This document shows positions 18,807 to 26,875 of a DNA stretch of 64,000 nt, piece after piece; position 1 is the first letter of the stretch, and every line of letters begins with the position of its first letter. A program made the position numbers and the translations under genes. Source of the DNA: Rhodoplanes sp046000175 (GTDB taxonomy: Bacteria; Pseudomonadota; Alphaproteobacteria; Rhizobiales; Xanthobacteraceae); assembly GCF_046000175.1 (NCBI RefSeq), contig NZ_JBEOMB010000011.1, forward strand, positions 55,755 through 119,754. Reading direction: 5' to 3'. The notes beneath the pieces are model-generated. The model had not been told where the DNA came from and did not search any database. It worked only from the letters and a program-made list of their open reading frames with translations.

Positions 18807-19817
18807 TCACTCGGCCGGCGCCGCACCGGCGGGCGCCGGCGTCGCGGCGGGAGCCGCACCGGGCGTCGCCGTCCGGCCGGCGGCGGCGCGCTGCTTCTGC
18901 ACCCGGTTGTACATCCACGAGGTGAGGATCGGAGTCAAAACCGCGGTGACGATCACCGAGGCGGCGACCTGGATGGTGGCGATCGGAGCGATCGCCGCAT
19001 AGGTCGGATCCGCCATGGCGACCGCCTTCGGCACCGCCGCGGAGTTGCCCGCCGTGCTCGACGCCGCCGCGCCCGCGATGCCCGAGCCGCCGAGCAGCTT
19101 GTCGGCCGCGATGCAGCACAGGCCGGTGATCACCAGCGTCATGAGGCCGAGCACGACGCCGAGCAGCCCGCCGTTGACGACGTTCATCAGGTTGATGTTC
19201 TGCCCGAGCGTGAAGGCCATGAAGGGCACGATGATCGGCTCGTGCGAGCCGAAGAACTCGCGCAGATCCTCGTCCAGATTGGCCAGGATGGCGCCGGCCA
19301 TGATCGGCGCGATCACCGACACCATGGTCATCCAGGGGATGTTGGCGAGGCCGGCGCCGACCAGGATGATCATGGTCAGGAACGGGCCGGTCTCGATGCT
19401 CTGCGGCACGTAGGTCCCGGCGTCCTCCTTGTCGCCCATGGCGCTGGTGAGCGCCAGGAACATGCCGCCGTTGGTGTCGCTCATCGCGACGAGCAGCGCG
19501 AGCGTCGACAGGCCGAACAGGTCGCCGCCGAGGAAATAGGCGACCGACAGCGCGATCGTGGTGGCGATGCCGACCTTGGCGACCAGGATGCCGAAGCCGC
19601 GCTTGAGCATGCGCGGCGCGGTCCTCAGCGTCATCTTGGTGCCGGCCGTGAACAGGAACATGCCGAGGACGGTGGGATAGCCGACGCCGCTGAGCGCCTC
19701 GGTGAAGCCGCCGATCTTCAGGAGATTCGGCGTGAACGTGTTGATCGCCATGCCGAGGAACAGCGGCACGACCATCAGTCCCCCCGGGACCTTGTTGATG
19801 GCTTTCAGAATCTTCAT
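18807..19817 (-). CDS. kdgT: 2-keto-3-deoxygluconate permease family transporter (336 aa)
   Basis: An inner-membrane secondary transporter of the KdgT family (TC 2.A.10), which imports 2-keto-3-deoxygluconate and related sugar acids with protons. About ten hydrophobic helices are visible. Family segments include MKILKAINKVPGGLMVVPLF at the start, MSDTNGGMFLALTSAMGD in the middle and GTYVPQSIETGPFLTM. The last ~35 residues are an Ala/Pro-rich cytoplasmic tail. It is the first gene of the operon with the HbpS-like protein and the hydroxyacid dehydrogenase. The real substrate may differ from KDG because no kdgK/kdgA partners are present nearby. Confidence 0.87.
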   Translation of the reverse strand: MKILKAINKVPGGLMVVPLFLGMAINTFTPNLLKIGGFTEALSGVGYPTVLGMFLFTAGTKMTLRTAPRMLKRGFGILVAKVGIATTIALSVAYFLGGDLFGLSTLALLVAMSDTNGGMFLALTSAMGDKEDAGTYVPQSIETGPFLTMIILVGAGLANIPWMTMVSVIAPIMAGAILANLDEDLREFFGSHEPIIVPFMAFTLGQNINLMNVVNGGLLGVVLGLMTLVITGLCCIAADKLLGGSGIAGAAASSTAGNSAAVPKAVAMADPTYAAIAPIATIQVAASVIVTAVLTPILTSWMYNRVQKQRAAAGRTATPGAAPAATPAPAGAAPAE

Positions 19818-20353
19818 GACCAGCTCCGAGACGATGTCGCGATGGGCCGGGACGGCGGACGTCGCCCGGCGGCACGGGGGTCGTCGGATCACGCGCAGGC
19901 GCAAGCGGCGCGCCGCGACGGGCGGCGCGTTCGACGAGCTGATGATTTGATTCGACGAGGAGGCGGCGGCGGGGGCGTGCTCGCCCGCCTCGAGTGCCCT
20001 TCATTCGTGATCCGGCGGAACGCTACGCCGGCCGATGCGGCATGAATATCCGTAAGTATGACCGTTTCGGTATGGCGGACCCGCCCGAACGAGCGGCGCT
20101 CCTCGCTGTTCTACTGATTAGCAAATCGTGATTTTGGCGCTCTCGGGCGCCGGCGCGTGAGAGATCGCGCATCTCCGTCCACCAGCGCGTGCGGCCGGCG
20201 GAGCCAGGCTCATTTTCGAGGTCGCTCGTGAGTCTGCAAATGGGCCATGGGCGAGACGAGCCGGCGCGTCCGGGTCGAATCGAATGCGGGCGACTCCGAC
20301 ATGCAGAGCCGCCCGCGTTCTCGTGTGCCGGATGTCGGCTCGGGTGCCGACCA
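19818..20353. other. Intergenic region upstream of the kdgT operon
   Basis: About 535 bp that must carry the minus-strand operon promoter. A 29-codon open frame at 20042 lacks a ribosome binding site and was not called. No convincing operator palindrome or transcription-factor site was found. Confidence 0.45.
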
Positions 20354-20452
20354 TCAGCCGTTGATGTAGGGGACGAGCGGCAGCAGCGTCATGGCACCGA
20401 GCAGCGCGAGGGCGGCCCGGTCGAGCAGGCTGGCTTGGCTGAAGTAGCGCAT
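20354..20452 (-). CDS. Small membrane peptide (32 aa)
   Basis: A very short gene: the peptide starts MRYFSQASLLDRAALALLG and ends PLVPYING. It has an amphipathic N-terminus followed by one hydrophobic segment long enough for a membrane helix. An excellent SD (AGAGGAGAAG) lies 5-6 nt before the ATG, which is the main reason for calling it. There is no other gene on this strand between it and the kdgT operon 540 bp downstream. Function unknown; it could be a small regulatory membrane protein or a leader peptide. Confidence 0.6.
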   Translation of the reverse strand: MRYFSQASLLDRAALALLGAMTLLPLVPYING

Positions 20453-20728
20453 CGGCTTCTCCTCTCGGTGGTCACTGATCGGTCTACGGGGTTGCGTCCG
20501 AACCGGATCACCGCCCAGAGGCTGCGGCGGGCGGTCGCAGCATACCGCGACGCCATCCGGCGCGAATCACCGCTCCAGCCGTCCCCGCGACATCGCCGAC
20601 CGTCGACCAGCCGACCAAGCCGACCGACGCAGATATGCCCGTGTCCCGGGCTCTCGCGCGTGCGGCTTGACGCTGGTCACGTCCGGTGGTCGCTTCGGTC
20701 GTGGCACGAACCGAGTTCAGGGGCCGCG

Positions 20729-21097
20729 ATGTCCACCGAGAGCGATCTTCGCGAGAAGCTGCAGAAGATCGAGGCGCTGTTCGCCGGCGCCAAGACGCCG
20801 GGCGAGCGGATCGCCGCCGAGGCCGCCCTGCAGCGCGTCCATACGCGACTGGCGGATGCCCGGCGCGACTCGCCGCGGTCCGAGCCGCGCGGCGTGTCGG
20901 CGGATTCGATCCTCACCCATCTGCTCGTCGGGCTGTATCGGCGGGTCCACCCCGGCGCCCTGATCGGGGGCCTCGCCGCGATGATCGGCTGGAGCATGCT
21001 GACCGGCGACACCTCGTGGACCGGCAACACCGTGGTGTTCCTGATCGGCACGATCGGCACCCGCCGCTACATCCGCCGCGTCTTCGCCCCGTGGTGA
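20729..21097 (+). CDS. Hypothetical protein with a C-terminal membrane segment (122 aa)
   Basis: The N-terminal helical part (DLREKLQKIEALFAGAKTPGERIAAEAALQRV) resembles the helical repeat at the start of DUF2786 proteins. The C-terminal 50 residues have two hydrophobic stretches (GALIGGLAAMIGWSML and NTVVFLIGTIG), so it is probably an inner-membrane protein with a cytoplasmic N-terminus. Its stop overlaps the GTG start of the next gene, so the two are translationally coupled. No function is proposed. Confidence 0.7.
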   Translation: MSTESDLREKLQKIEALFAGAKTPGERIAAEAALQRVHTRLADARRDSPRSEPRGVSADSILTHLLVGLYRRVHPGALIGGLAAMIGWSMLTGDTSWTGNTVVFLIGTIGTRRYIRRVFAPW

Positions 21098-22035
21098 GTC
21101 GGCCGGCACGGGCGATACGGCCCTCGCCCCGGCGCCCGGCGGCCGCCCTGTTGATGCTCGCGATCCTGATGTGCCCCGCCTCCGCCGCGCCCGCCGAGAC
21201 CCCGAACGTCGGGCCGTTGCCCGAGCGCGTCAGCTTCCCGAGCGCCGACGGGCGCACGACCCTGGTCGGCTGGCTGTTCGCACCGGGCGAGGCCGGCCGC
21301 CATCCCGCCGTGGTGATGATGCACGGCCGCGGCGGCGCCTACTCGTCGCGCGCGGGCGGGCGCTACGATGCTTCGACCCTGTCGCGGCGGCACGCCTTCT
21401 GGGGCCGCTTCTGGGCCGAGCAGGGCTATGTCGCCGTGCTGGTCGACGGCTTCGGTCCGCGCGGCTTTCCGTCGGGCTTCGCCCGCGGCACGCATGGACA
21501 GCGGCCGGCCGAGGTGAACGAGGTGACGGTGCGGCCGCTCGACGCCGACGGGGCGCTCGCCTGGCTGCGCGGCCGCGACGACGTGATCGCCGACCGCATC
21601 GGCCTCCAGGGCTGGTCGAACGGCGGCAGCGCCGTGCTGGCCGCGATGGCGGCTGGGCCGCCGGGCGCCGGGCCGCCGAGCACCGGGCCGAACGCGCCCG
21701 CCGCGACGCCGGCGACCGGGTTCCGGGCGGCGCTGGCGTTCTATCCGGGCTGCGGGCTGAGAGGCGCGTTCAAGGGCGGCCTACGGCCCTACGCCCCGGT
21801 CCGGGTGCTGATCGGCGACGCCGACGAGGAGGTCTCGCCGGCGCGGTGCGTCACCTTCGTGGACAGGAACCGCGCCGAAGGCGCCGACATCGCGCTGACC
21901 CTCTATCCGGGCGCGACCCACGACTTCGACGACCCCGGCCGCGCCCGCCAGAGGCTCCCGGCCAACGCAGCCGCGCGCGCCGACGCCATTGCGACGGCGC
22001 GCGCGTTCTTCGCAGCAGAGCTCGGCGGACGGTGA
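21094..22035 (+). CDS. Secreted dienelactone-hydrolase-family protein (313 aa)
   Basis: An alpha/beta hydrolase. The GTG start overlaps the upstream stop (GTGA at 21094-21097). An N-terminal signal peptide (AALLMLAILMCPASAAPAE) predicts export. The fold is shown by VVMMHGRGG (oxyanion strand), the nucleophile-elbow region GLQGWSNGGSAVLA, the acid position near IGDADEEVSPA and the His in GATHDFDD. The nucleophile is Ser in WSNGG, where dienelactone hydrolases often have Cys. Typical substrates are cyclic lactones or esters; the actual one is unknown. A Pro/Gly-rich insertion (about 190-210) follows the elbow. Confidence 0.82.
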   Translation: MSRPARAIRPSPRRPAAALLMLAILMCPASAAPAETPNVGPLPERVSFPSADGRTTLVGWLFAPGEAGRHPAVVMMHGRGGAYSSRAGGRYDASTLSRRHAFWGRFWAEQGYVAVLVDGFGPRGFPSGFARGTHGQRPAEVNEVTVRPLDADGALAWLRGRDDVIADRIGLQGWSNGGSAVLAAMAAGPPGAGPPSTGPNAPAATPATGFRAALAFYPGCGLRGAFKGGLRPYAPVRVLIGDADEEVSPARCVTFVDRNRAEGADIALTLYPGATHDFDDPGRARQRLPANAAARADAIATARAFFAAELGGR

Positions 22036-22135
22036 GGCGCGGTCACGCGAGCGCCCACACCGACGGGACGAAGCGCAACCTCGAAGGCGGCGCGGACGTA
22101 GAAGATTTCAGGAGGATCAAGGCCTTGAAGGCCGA

Positions 22136-22182
22136 TGGCGCTCCCTAGGGGACTCGAACCCCTGTTTTCGCCGTGAGAGGGC
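22136..22182. repeat. attL: 47-bp direct repeat, 3' fragment of tRNA-Glu
   Basis: A perfect 47-bp copy of the 3' part of tRNA-Glu(CTC): CCA end, T arm and 3' side of the anticodon arm. The 5' half of the tRNA is absent, so it is not a functional gene. The identical sequence inside the intact tRNA is at 34253-34299. This marks the left end of the 12.1-kb integrated element; the integrase gene starts 145 bp inside. Confidence 0.95.
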
Positions 22183-22213
22183 CTAGATCAGGACCCCTCG
22201 CGTTTCCGCCGTT

Positions 22214-22254
22214 GTCGATCAATGTCTATAAGTGATTGATATATCGTGATCGAC
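22214..22254. promoter_or_regulatory. Inverted repeat upstream of the integrase
   Basis: GTCGATCA at 22214-22221 faces TGATCGAC at 22247-22254 across an AT-rich spacer containing TGATTGATATATCGTGATC. A second short motif pair (TCGACAAATAGTCGAC) lies 40 bp further on. The position between attL and the integrase start suggests integrase or excisionase arm sites, or an operator of the integrase promoter. Confidence 0.4.
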
Positions 22255-22326
22255 TGTCTACGGTCGTTCGCGCCTGTACACGCATGGATATTCGACAAAT
22301 AGTCGACACGTTCGGAGGGCGCTTGC

Positions 22327-23646
22327 ATGGCCCGCACGCTGGTTGAAGCGGCTCTGACGACGGCGACAGCCCGCGCCAGGCTGGGACAGGCGACACACTG
22401 GCGCGCGTTGGACCCGGATGTACACCTCGGCTATCGCAAGGGCGCACGCGGCGGCCGCTGGCTCGTCCGCTGGCGGAACCGCGGCGGCCGGTATCGACAG
22501 ACCGTGATCGCGACAGCCGACGACGCCTTGCCGGCCGACGGCGGCAACGTGCTTTCGTTCAGCCAGGCGGTGACCCGCGCGCGCGATCTCGTCGTCCGGC
22601 ATCGGGCCGACGAGGCTGCCGCCGCTGCCGGCCCGGTCCTGACCGTTCGCGCGGCGGTCGACGAGTACGTCGCCGAGCGCGAGCGCAACTCGGAAGATCG
22701 GAAGCGAGACGCCCGGTCCCGCCTCACGCGCCATGTGCTCGCCGCGCCGCTGGCCGAGGTCGCGCTCCACACCCTCACCGAGGGCGATCTTGCCGTCTGG
22801 CGGAAGGCGCTGCCGGCAACGCTCGCGACCGCCAGCGTCCGGCGCATCGTCAACGACCTCAAAGCGGCTCTCAACGCGGCGGCCAGGGGCTATCGAAATC
22901 GTCTGCCCGCGCACCTCGCCGTTGTCATCCGGAATGGGCTTGCGACCGCCAAGGCATCAGCGCCGGTCGCCCGGGAGGCGCAGGTTCTGGCCGACGAAGA
23001 AGTCCGAGCAGTGATTCGGGCCGCGCGCGAGATCGACGCCGAGGACGATTGGGACGGCGACCTCGTCCGGCTGATCCTGGTGCTCGCCGCGACTGGCGCG
23101 CGGTTCTCTCAGGTCGCCCGCATGACAGTCGGCGACGTGGTCGACGGCCGGCTTCTGGTGCCCACCAGCCGCAAAGGGCGCGGTGTGAAGCAGCGAGCGC
23201 GGATCGCGGTCCGCGTCGGCCGCGACGTGCTCGCCGAACTGGCCCCCGTCGTTACTGGGCGGCCGAGCGCCGCGCCGCTGCTCGAGCGCTGGCGCTGGCG
23301 CCAGATTTCCGTCACCCAATGGGTGAAGGACCGCCGCGGCCCGTGGACGGCGGCGGCCGAGCTGACACGGCCTTGGGGCCTGATCCGGGAAAAGGCCGAG
23401 CTGCCCGCCGGGACGGTCGCCTATTCGCTACGCCACTCGTCGATCGTTCGCGGCCTACGGGCCGGGCTGCCGATCCGGCACGTTGCGGCGCTGCACGACA
23501 CGTCGTCTGCAATGATCGAAACGCACTACGCGGCCTATATCGTCGACGCGTTGGACGACCTCGCCGCCGCCGCCGTGGTGCCGCTGGTGGCGCCGCCGGC
23601 CGACGTCGTGACGCTGCGGCCGAAGCGCGGGCGGCGGCGATCATGA
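22327..23646 (+). CDS. int: Tyrosine recombinase / integrase (439 aa)
   Basis: Catalyses site-specific recombination between the tRNA-Glu attB and the element attP. An N-terminal arm-binding region and a SAM-like core-binding domain (about 105-200) precede the catalytic domain (about 215-420). Catalytic residues seen are R259 in ATGARFSQ, K283 in TSRKGRG, R369 with H370 in YSLRHSSIVR, H390 and the nucleophile Y401 in ETHYAAYI. The first His of the HxxR box is Tyr (Y366), a variant I associate with one integrase branch of alphaproteobacteria. A GGAGGG ribosome binding site precedes ATG 22327. The stop overlaps the next start (ATGA). Confidence 0.95.
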   Translation: MARTLVEAALTTATARARLGQATHWRALDPDVHLGYRKGARGGRWLVRWRNRGGRYRQTVIATADDALPADGGNVLSFSQAVTRARDLVVRHRADEAAAAAGPVLTVRAAVDEYVAERERNSEDRKRDARSRLTRHVLAAPLAEVALHTLTEGDLAVWRKALPATLATASVRRIVNDLKAALNAAARGYRNRLPAHLAVVIRNGLATAKASAPVAREAQVLADEEVRAVIRAAREIDAEDDWDGDLVRLILVLAATGARFSQVARMTVGDVVDGRLLVPTSRKGRGVKQRARIAVRVGRDVLAELAPVVTGRPSAAPLLERWRWRQISVTQWVKDRRGPWTAAAELTRPWGLIREKAELPAGTVAYSLRHSSIVRGLRAGLPIRHVAALHDTSSAMIETHYAAYIVDALDDLAAAAVVPLVAPPADVVTLRPKRGRRRS

Positions 23647-24290
23647 CCCCTTGGACGCCGATTTCTGATGAGGCCTGGGCACCGCTGTGGGATCACGTTA
23701 AGCGAGCCGTGCAGGCCGACCGGGCGCCGGACGAGGCGGCGATGCGCACGCGTGTGAACTTCGCGGCGTGGAATTCCGGGGCGCTCAACACGGGCTTTGA
23801 CAGCCCGTTTACGAGAGTTTCCTTGACTCGGATGGCCGAGGAGGCGCGCGACTGGACCGCGCGAATCGACACCTTCCAACGTGACTATCTCGCTCATCAC
23901 GGCTTGGCCGCGCGACCTATCGAGGTCACTTCGTCATCCGAGCGTTCGCCGCTGTTCGTCGCGCTCGCCGTCGAACGAGCGCAAGCCTCGGCCGTGGCAA
24001 TCGACATGGCCGAGATGGCTCGATCTTCCCTTGTCGATCCTGAACCGAAGCCGGCCGCGAAGCCGGAGCGCGACCGCTGGATGGCGCGCCTCGTCGAAGC
24101 CTGGTCCGAGGCCGGACTGCCGACGAACAACAACAAGGCGCTGCGCGCCTTTCTCGTCGCGGCGATCACCGCGTTCGGCGGCGACGCGACCGACCGCGCG
24201 GCACGTGCGTTCCTCACCAACGCCGAGGGCGGTCCGTGTGAGAAACTCAGCATCGCCGAGATGCGGATGCTGATGGGTTTTCCGAAGTGA
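23643..24290 (+). CDS. Hypothetical protein coupled to the integrase (215 aa)
   Basis: Unknown function. It is a soluble, mixed-charge protein with helical segments (EEARDWTARIDTFQRDYLAHHG; DRWMARLVEAWSEAGLPTNNNKALRAFLVAAITAFGG) and no membrane segment. The ATG overlaps the integrase stop, so it is translated with integrase and could be a recombination accessory protein. A stem-loop with a T6 run directly follows, closing the int transcription unit. Nothing I recognise in it identifies an Xis or a nuclease. Confidence 0.75.
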   Translation: MTPWTPISDEAWAPLWDHVKRAVQADRAPDEAAMRTRVNFAAWNSGALNTGFDSPFTRVSLTRMAEEARDWTARIDTFQRDYLAHHGLAARPIEVTSSSERSPLFVALAVERAQASAVAIDMAEMARSSLVDPEPKPAAKPERDRWMARLVEAWSEAGLPTNNNKALRAFLVAAITAFGGDATDRAARAFLTNAEGGPCEKLSIAEMRMLMGFPK

Positions 24291-24291
24291 C

Positions 24292-24333
24292 AAATTGAGG
24301 GACTCGAAAGTCGTCAATTTGGCACCTTTTTTC
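24292..24333 (+). terminator. Rho-independent terminator after the int operon
   Basis: Outer arms CAAATTGA (24292-24299) and TCAATTTG (24315-24322) with inner GACT/AGTC pairing form a hairpin, followed by a six-T run at 24328-24333. It separates integration genes from the genes that follow. Confidence 0.7.
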
Positions 24334-24412
24334 CGCGACTCCCCTGCTCCGTGCTTGTAAATGGATGTCCACCTCAAATGGCCAGCATTGGCCAATCGAA
24401 AGGGTGGACGCG

Positions 24413-24625
24413 ATGGTTGGATCGCAGAGCATCGAAGACTGGTGCAAGGCACACGGCTTCAGCCGCGCCTTCTATTACAAGCTGAAGGCCCAAGGGCTCG
24501 CTCCACGTGAGCTTCGAGTCGGCCGTGCCGTCCGCATCTCGTTCGAGGCGGATCGGGAATGGGTGCAGGCGCGTGAAGCGGCAGCTGCCGCGGCGGCGCG
24601 GCCCTCCAGCTCGGAGGCCGCGTGA
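24413..24625 (+). CDS. AlpA/excisionase-like helix-turn-helix protein (70 aa)
   Basis: A small DNA-binding protein: QSIEDWCKAHGFSRAFYYKLKAQGLAPRELRVGRAVRISFEADREW has the MerR-like wing-helix pattern of AlpA/excisionase proteins (specificity helix SRAFYYKLK, then the GRAVRIS wing). In integrative elements these proteins activate integrase or bend att DNA for excision. ATG 24413 with AGGGTGG upstream is preferred; an in-frame ATG at 24365 would add 16 residues. Two TGGCCA motifs lie just upstream (24379 and 24389). It starts after a terminator, so it has its own promoter. Its stop overlaps the next gene's GTG start. Confidence 0.8.
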   Translation: MVGSQSIEDWCKAHGFSRAFYYKLKAQGLAPRELRVGRAVRISFEADREWVQAREAAAAAAARPSSSEAA

Positions 24626-25164
24626 TAGCCATGAGCATCAACGCAAACGGCGCCGCGCTGGCGGGCGCGGCGCCGTTCAGAACTAATCAGCTTGATGGCT
24701 TGAACGGTTCGCACAATACCGTCAACCGCACGCGGCGGCAAGCCCCGGCCTCGCCGCCGGCACCCGCCGACGAACCAGTAATCACGGTGTCGATCACCCT
24801 CCCTCTCGGGAGCTTCGCGGCGCCGACGGCGCGACAGGAGGCCGCGCGCGCTGCGCGTCTCGGCGCCGTGCTCGGCCGGGCGCTGCGTCAGGCGTTCGCC
24901 GGGGCGGCCGTCGTCCAGCCTATCGACGCGGTGGCGGCATTCCTCGCGGCCCGCTGCGAACGCGTTCCAGGCGCCGCCGAGCGCGCCTCGACGATGCTCT
25001 CGGCTTATCACCAGTGGGCTGCCGGCAGCGGCGCGCCGAAGCTCACGGCCGCCGCGCTGGCGCGCGGCCTGCGGGCCGCCGGCCTGCAGCGCCGGAAGTC
25101 GAGCGTCATGATTTGGGTCGGCCTCCGCCTCTCGGGAGGCGCCCATGTTGGCGACGGCCGCTGA
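24622..25164 (+). CDS. Protein with a C-terminal phage-primase-type winged-helix domain (180 aa)
   Basis: The C-terminal ~75 residues (VAAFLAARCERVPGAAERASTMLSAY..., ending in RRKSSVMIWVGLRLS) resemble the winged-helix domain that closes D5/P4-type phage primase-helicases: an acidic helix, a YHQW-like segment, a second helix and a terminal wGxRL strand. The N-terminal ~100 residues are Ala/Pro-rich and carry no primase or helicase motif, so only the DNA-binding tail is present. It could direct origin binding or compete with a helper-phage replication protein. The GTG start overlaps the previous stop; ATG 24631 is an alternative. Confidence 0.68.
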   Translation: MIAMSINANGAALAGAAPFRTNQLDGLNGSHNTVNRTRRQAPASPPAPADEPVITVSITLPLGSFAAPTARQEAARAARLGAVLGRALRQAFAGAAVVQPIDAVAAFLAARCERVPGAAERASTMLSAYHQWAAGSGAPKLTAAALARGLRAAGLQRRKSSVMIWVGLRLSGGAHVGDGR

Positions 25165-26401
25165 ACGTGACGAGTATGAACGCCTCGACCTGATCGAGCG
25201 GCGACTCTCCGCCGAGCTGCGCGAGCTGCAGCGACAACGGGCCGCCCTCGACGCCGTCGTCACCGGCAGGGCGCGTGCCCGCGCGGCGACGACGGCCGCC
25301 GCCTCGACGAAGGTGTTCCGAGACGGATCGCCTAAGGACCGGCCAGGACATCGTGAGGTGGCCCGGCGCTACGCCTGGTGTGCGAGCGCGACGAAGCCGG
25401 AGCCGTCGCCGGCTGCTGGTGAGACGGGCGGCAATCGGCTTGTCACGCTCATCCGCTTGCGCGAGCTGGAACGCTTGTTCCGGTCCCGCTACGGCACCGA
25501 ACTCCCTGACGACGACGCGGGCCGCGATGATTTGAAGATCGTGGCGCAGCACATCGTGCACCTCGGGCCGGATGCCGAGCGCCATATCGTGCATTGGGCA
25601 CAGCTGTGGGCGCCGTGGCTGCCCACCTCGGAAGCGACAGCGCTGGCAATTCGCTCGATCGCAAACCCAATCAAGTTTTCCGCCGACGTCCTCGCCTGGC
25701 GCGTGCGGTTGACCGCGGCCGAGCGACAGCACCTTGCGATCACTACGATCGGCGCGGTCGACATGAACAAGGCGCAGCGCGCCGAGGCACGGAAAGAGAA
25801 GCGGCGCGAAGCGGCCCGCGCTCGTCGCCGTGCGAGTGGCGCGCGGTCGCGTGCAGATTACGAGGCACCATCGGCCGAAGCGTGGAAGCCGTGGGAGGCC
25901 GAGGGGATCAGCCGCAGCACGTGGTACCGTCGTCGTCGGGCGGTGATGGCGGGAGGATCACGGCCGGAGCGGGAGGATGCCGCCGAATCGACTGCGCCTG
26001 CAGGGGGCGCGGGGGCGCTCGACCAAAGGAACGAAGTCTTAAAATCGCCGGTGAGACAGGTCCGAAGCCAGCAGGATTCTGAATCTGTAATAGGTGAACG
26101 TAGACGAGTCTCACCCGCGCCCTCCGGGTCTCCTACGGCGCCCGCCCCTGCGGGCGCCTCCGTCGATCCTCCGGGCGCGGCGCTTTCGAGGAAGAGGGGG
26201 CCGACTGCGCCGCCTGCTTCCAACCGACGTGGCTCACCCTCCGACTCCTGTCCGGGGGTGAAAATCGGCAGTCCATCCTCCCGGTCCCTCCCGATCGGCT
26301 CGCATCCTCCCGACCGGCACCCGAGTTGTCCGGCTGCCAGTCCGGGGAATTTCCCCGGACTGGGCCGTCGCCCGACCGGCCGCCGCGGGTCGGCGCCATG
26401 A
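25145..26401 (+). CDS. DNA-binding protein candidate with N-terminal coiled coil and HTH motif (418 aa)
   Basis: Residues 1-40 form a coiled coil (LDLIERRLSAELRELQRQRAA). The middle includes LTAAERQHLAITTIGAVDMNKAQRAEARKEKRREAARARRR, followed by KPWEAEGISRSTWYRRRR, a Hin-like helix-turn-helix. Proteins with this AERxxLxIxTIxxxD...KPWEAEGISRxTWxRRR layout are common in rhizobial phages and islands. The last ~130 residues are Pro/Ser/Gly-rich and disordered and contain a palindromic DNA repeat (26337-26363). A role in replication initiation is possible. GGGAGG precedes the ATG, which lies inside the end of the previous gene. Confidence 0.75.
   Translation: MLATAAERDEYERLDLIERRLSAELRELQRQRAALDAVVTGRARARAATTAAASTKVFRDGSPKDRPGHREVARRYAWCASATKPEPSPAAGETGGNRLVTLIRLRELERLFRSRYGTELPDDDAGRDDLKIVAQHIVHLGPDAERHIVHWAQLWAPWLPTSEATALAIRSIANPIKFSADVLAWRVRLTAAERQHLAITTIGAVDMNKAQRAEARKEKRREAARARRRASGARSRADYEAPSAEAWKPWEAEGISRSTWYRRRRAVMAGGSRPEREDAAESTAPAGGAGALDQRNEVLKSPVRQVRSQQDSESVIGERRRVSPAPSGSPTAPAPAGASVDPPGAALSRKRGPTAPPASNRRGSPSDSCPGVKIGSPSSRSLPIGSHPPDRHPSCPAASPGNFPGLGRRPTGRRGSAP
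26337..26363. repeat. 27-bp perfect palindrome, copy 1 of an element-specific repeat
   Basis: Two 13-bp arms, CCAGTCCGGGGAA and its complement, flank one central T. A 19-bp core (TCCGGGGAATTTCCCCGGA) recurs at 32714-32732. Both copies lie in frames that would encode PGNFPG, but only this copy is inside a gene I would call. Candidate protein-binding or replication site. Confidence 0.75.
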
Positions 26402-26814
26402 GCAGCGCGACGACCGAGCGAGCCGATCGCATCATCGCGACGCTGCGCGACCGGGCGCCGCTCACGGCGGCCGATCGCGACTTCCTAGCGGCCGTCGTCG
26501 AGGGCGCGGGGCGGGTTGGGCTTCTTGATCACATCCCGATCGAGGTCACGTCGACACTGCAGCGGCGCGACGATCTGATTAGGAGCATCGCGGCGAAGTT
26601 CTTCGGCGCCGCGACGGTTCGCGCGCGCGCGGCGGCACTCGCCGCTGCGCTGGCGCGCTACGAGGCGGGCGCTTGGCGACGTGATCGCGCGGCCGAAGAT
26701 AATCCGCGGCGACCCGGCACGCTCGAAGCGATGGCGTGGGAAGTGCTCCGCCTTCATCCGCGACCGCTCGGCGCCGAGCGGGTCCGTCAGATCATCGCGG
26801 CCGTCCGTGGGTAA
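26398..26814 (+). CDS. Hypothetical protein (138 aa)
   Basis: A soluble, helix-rich protein of unknown function. The N-terminal part (RIIATLRDRAPLTAADRDFLAAVVEG) and the C-terminal part (GTLEAMAWEVLRLHPRPLGAERVRQIIAAVRG) both look like small helical DNA- or protein-binding bundles. It overlaps the stop of the previous gene (ATGA), so it is co-translated with the HTH protein and probably belongs to the same replication/regulatory block. Confidence 0.7.
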   Translation: MSSATTERADRIIATLRDRAPLTAADRDFLAAVVEGAGRVGLLDHIPIEVTSTLQRRDDLIRSIAAKFFGAATVRARAAALAAALARYEAGAWRRDRAAEDNPRRPGTLEAMAWEVLRLHPRPLGAERVRQIIAAVRG

Positions 26815-26875
26815 TTATTTTGACTGTTTCTTACCCACGGCATCAACGAGGCTCGATTCGAACAGGAGGTGAGTC

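Noticed and set aside
20118..20354. 78-codon minus-strand frame
   Set aside because: No ribosome binding site and Arg-rich composition; the neighbouring 32-codon gene is better supported.
22136..22182. A second tRNA gene
   Set aside because: Only the 3' 47 nt are present and no 5' half can pair with it; it is the attL remnant.
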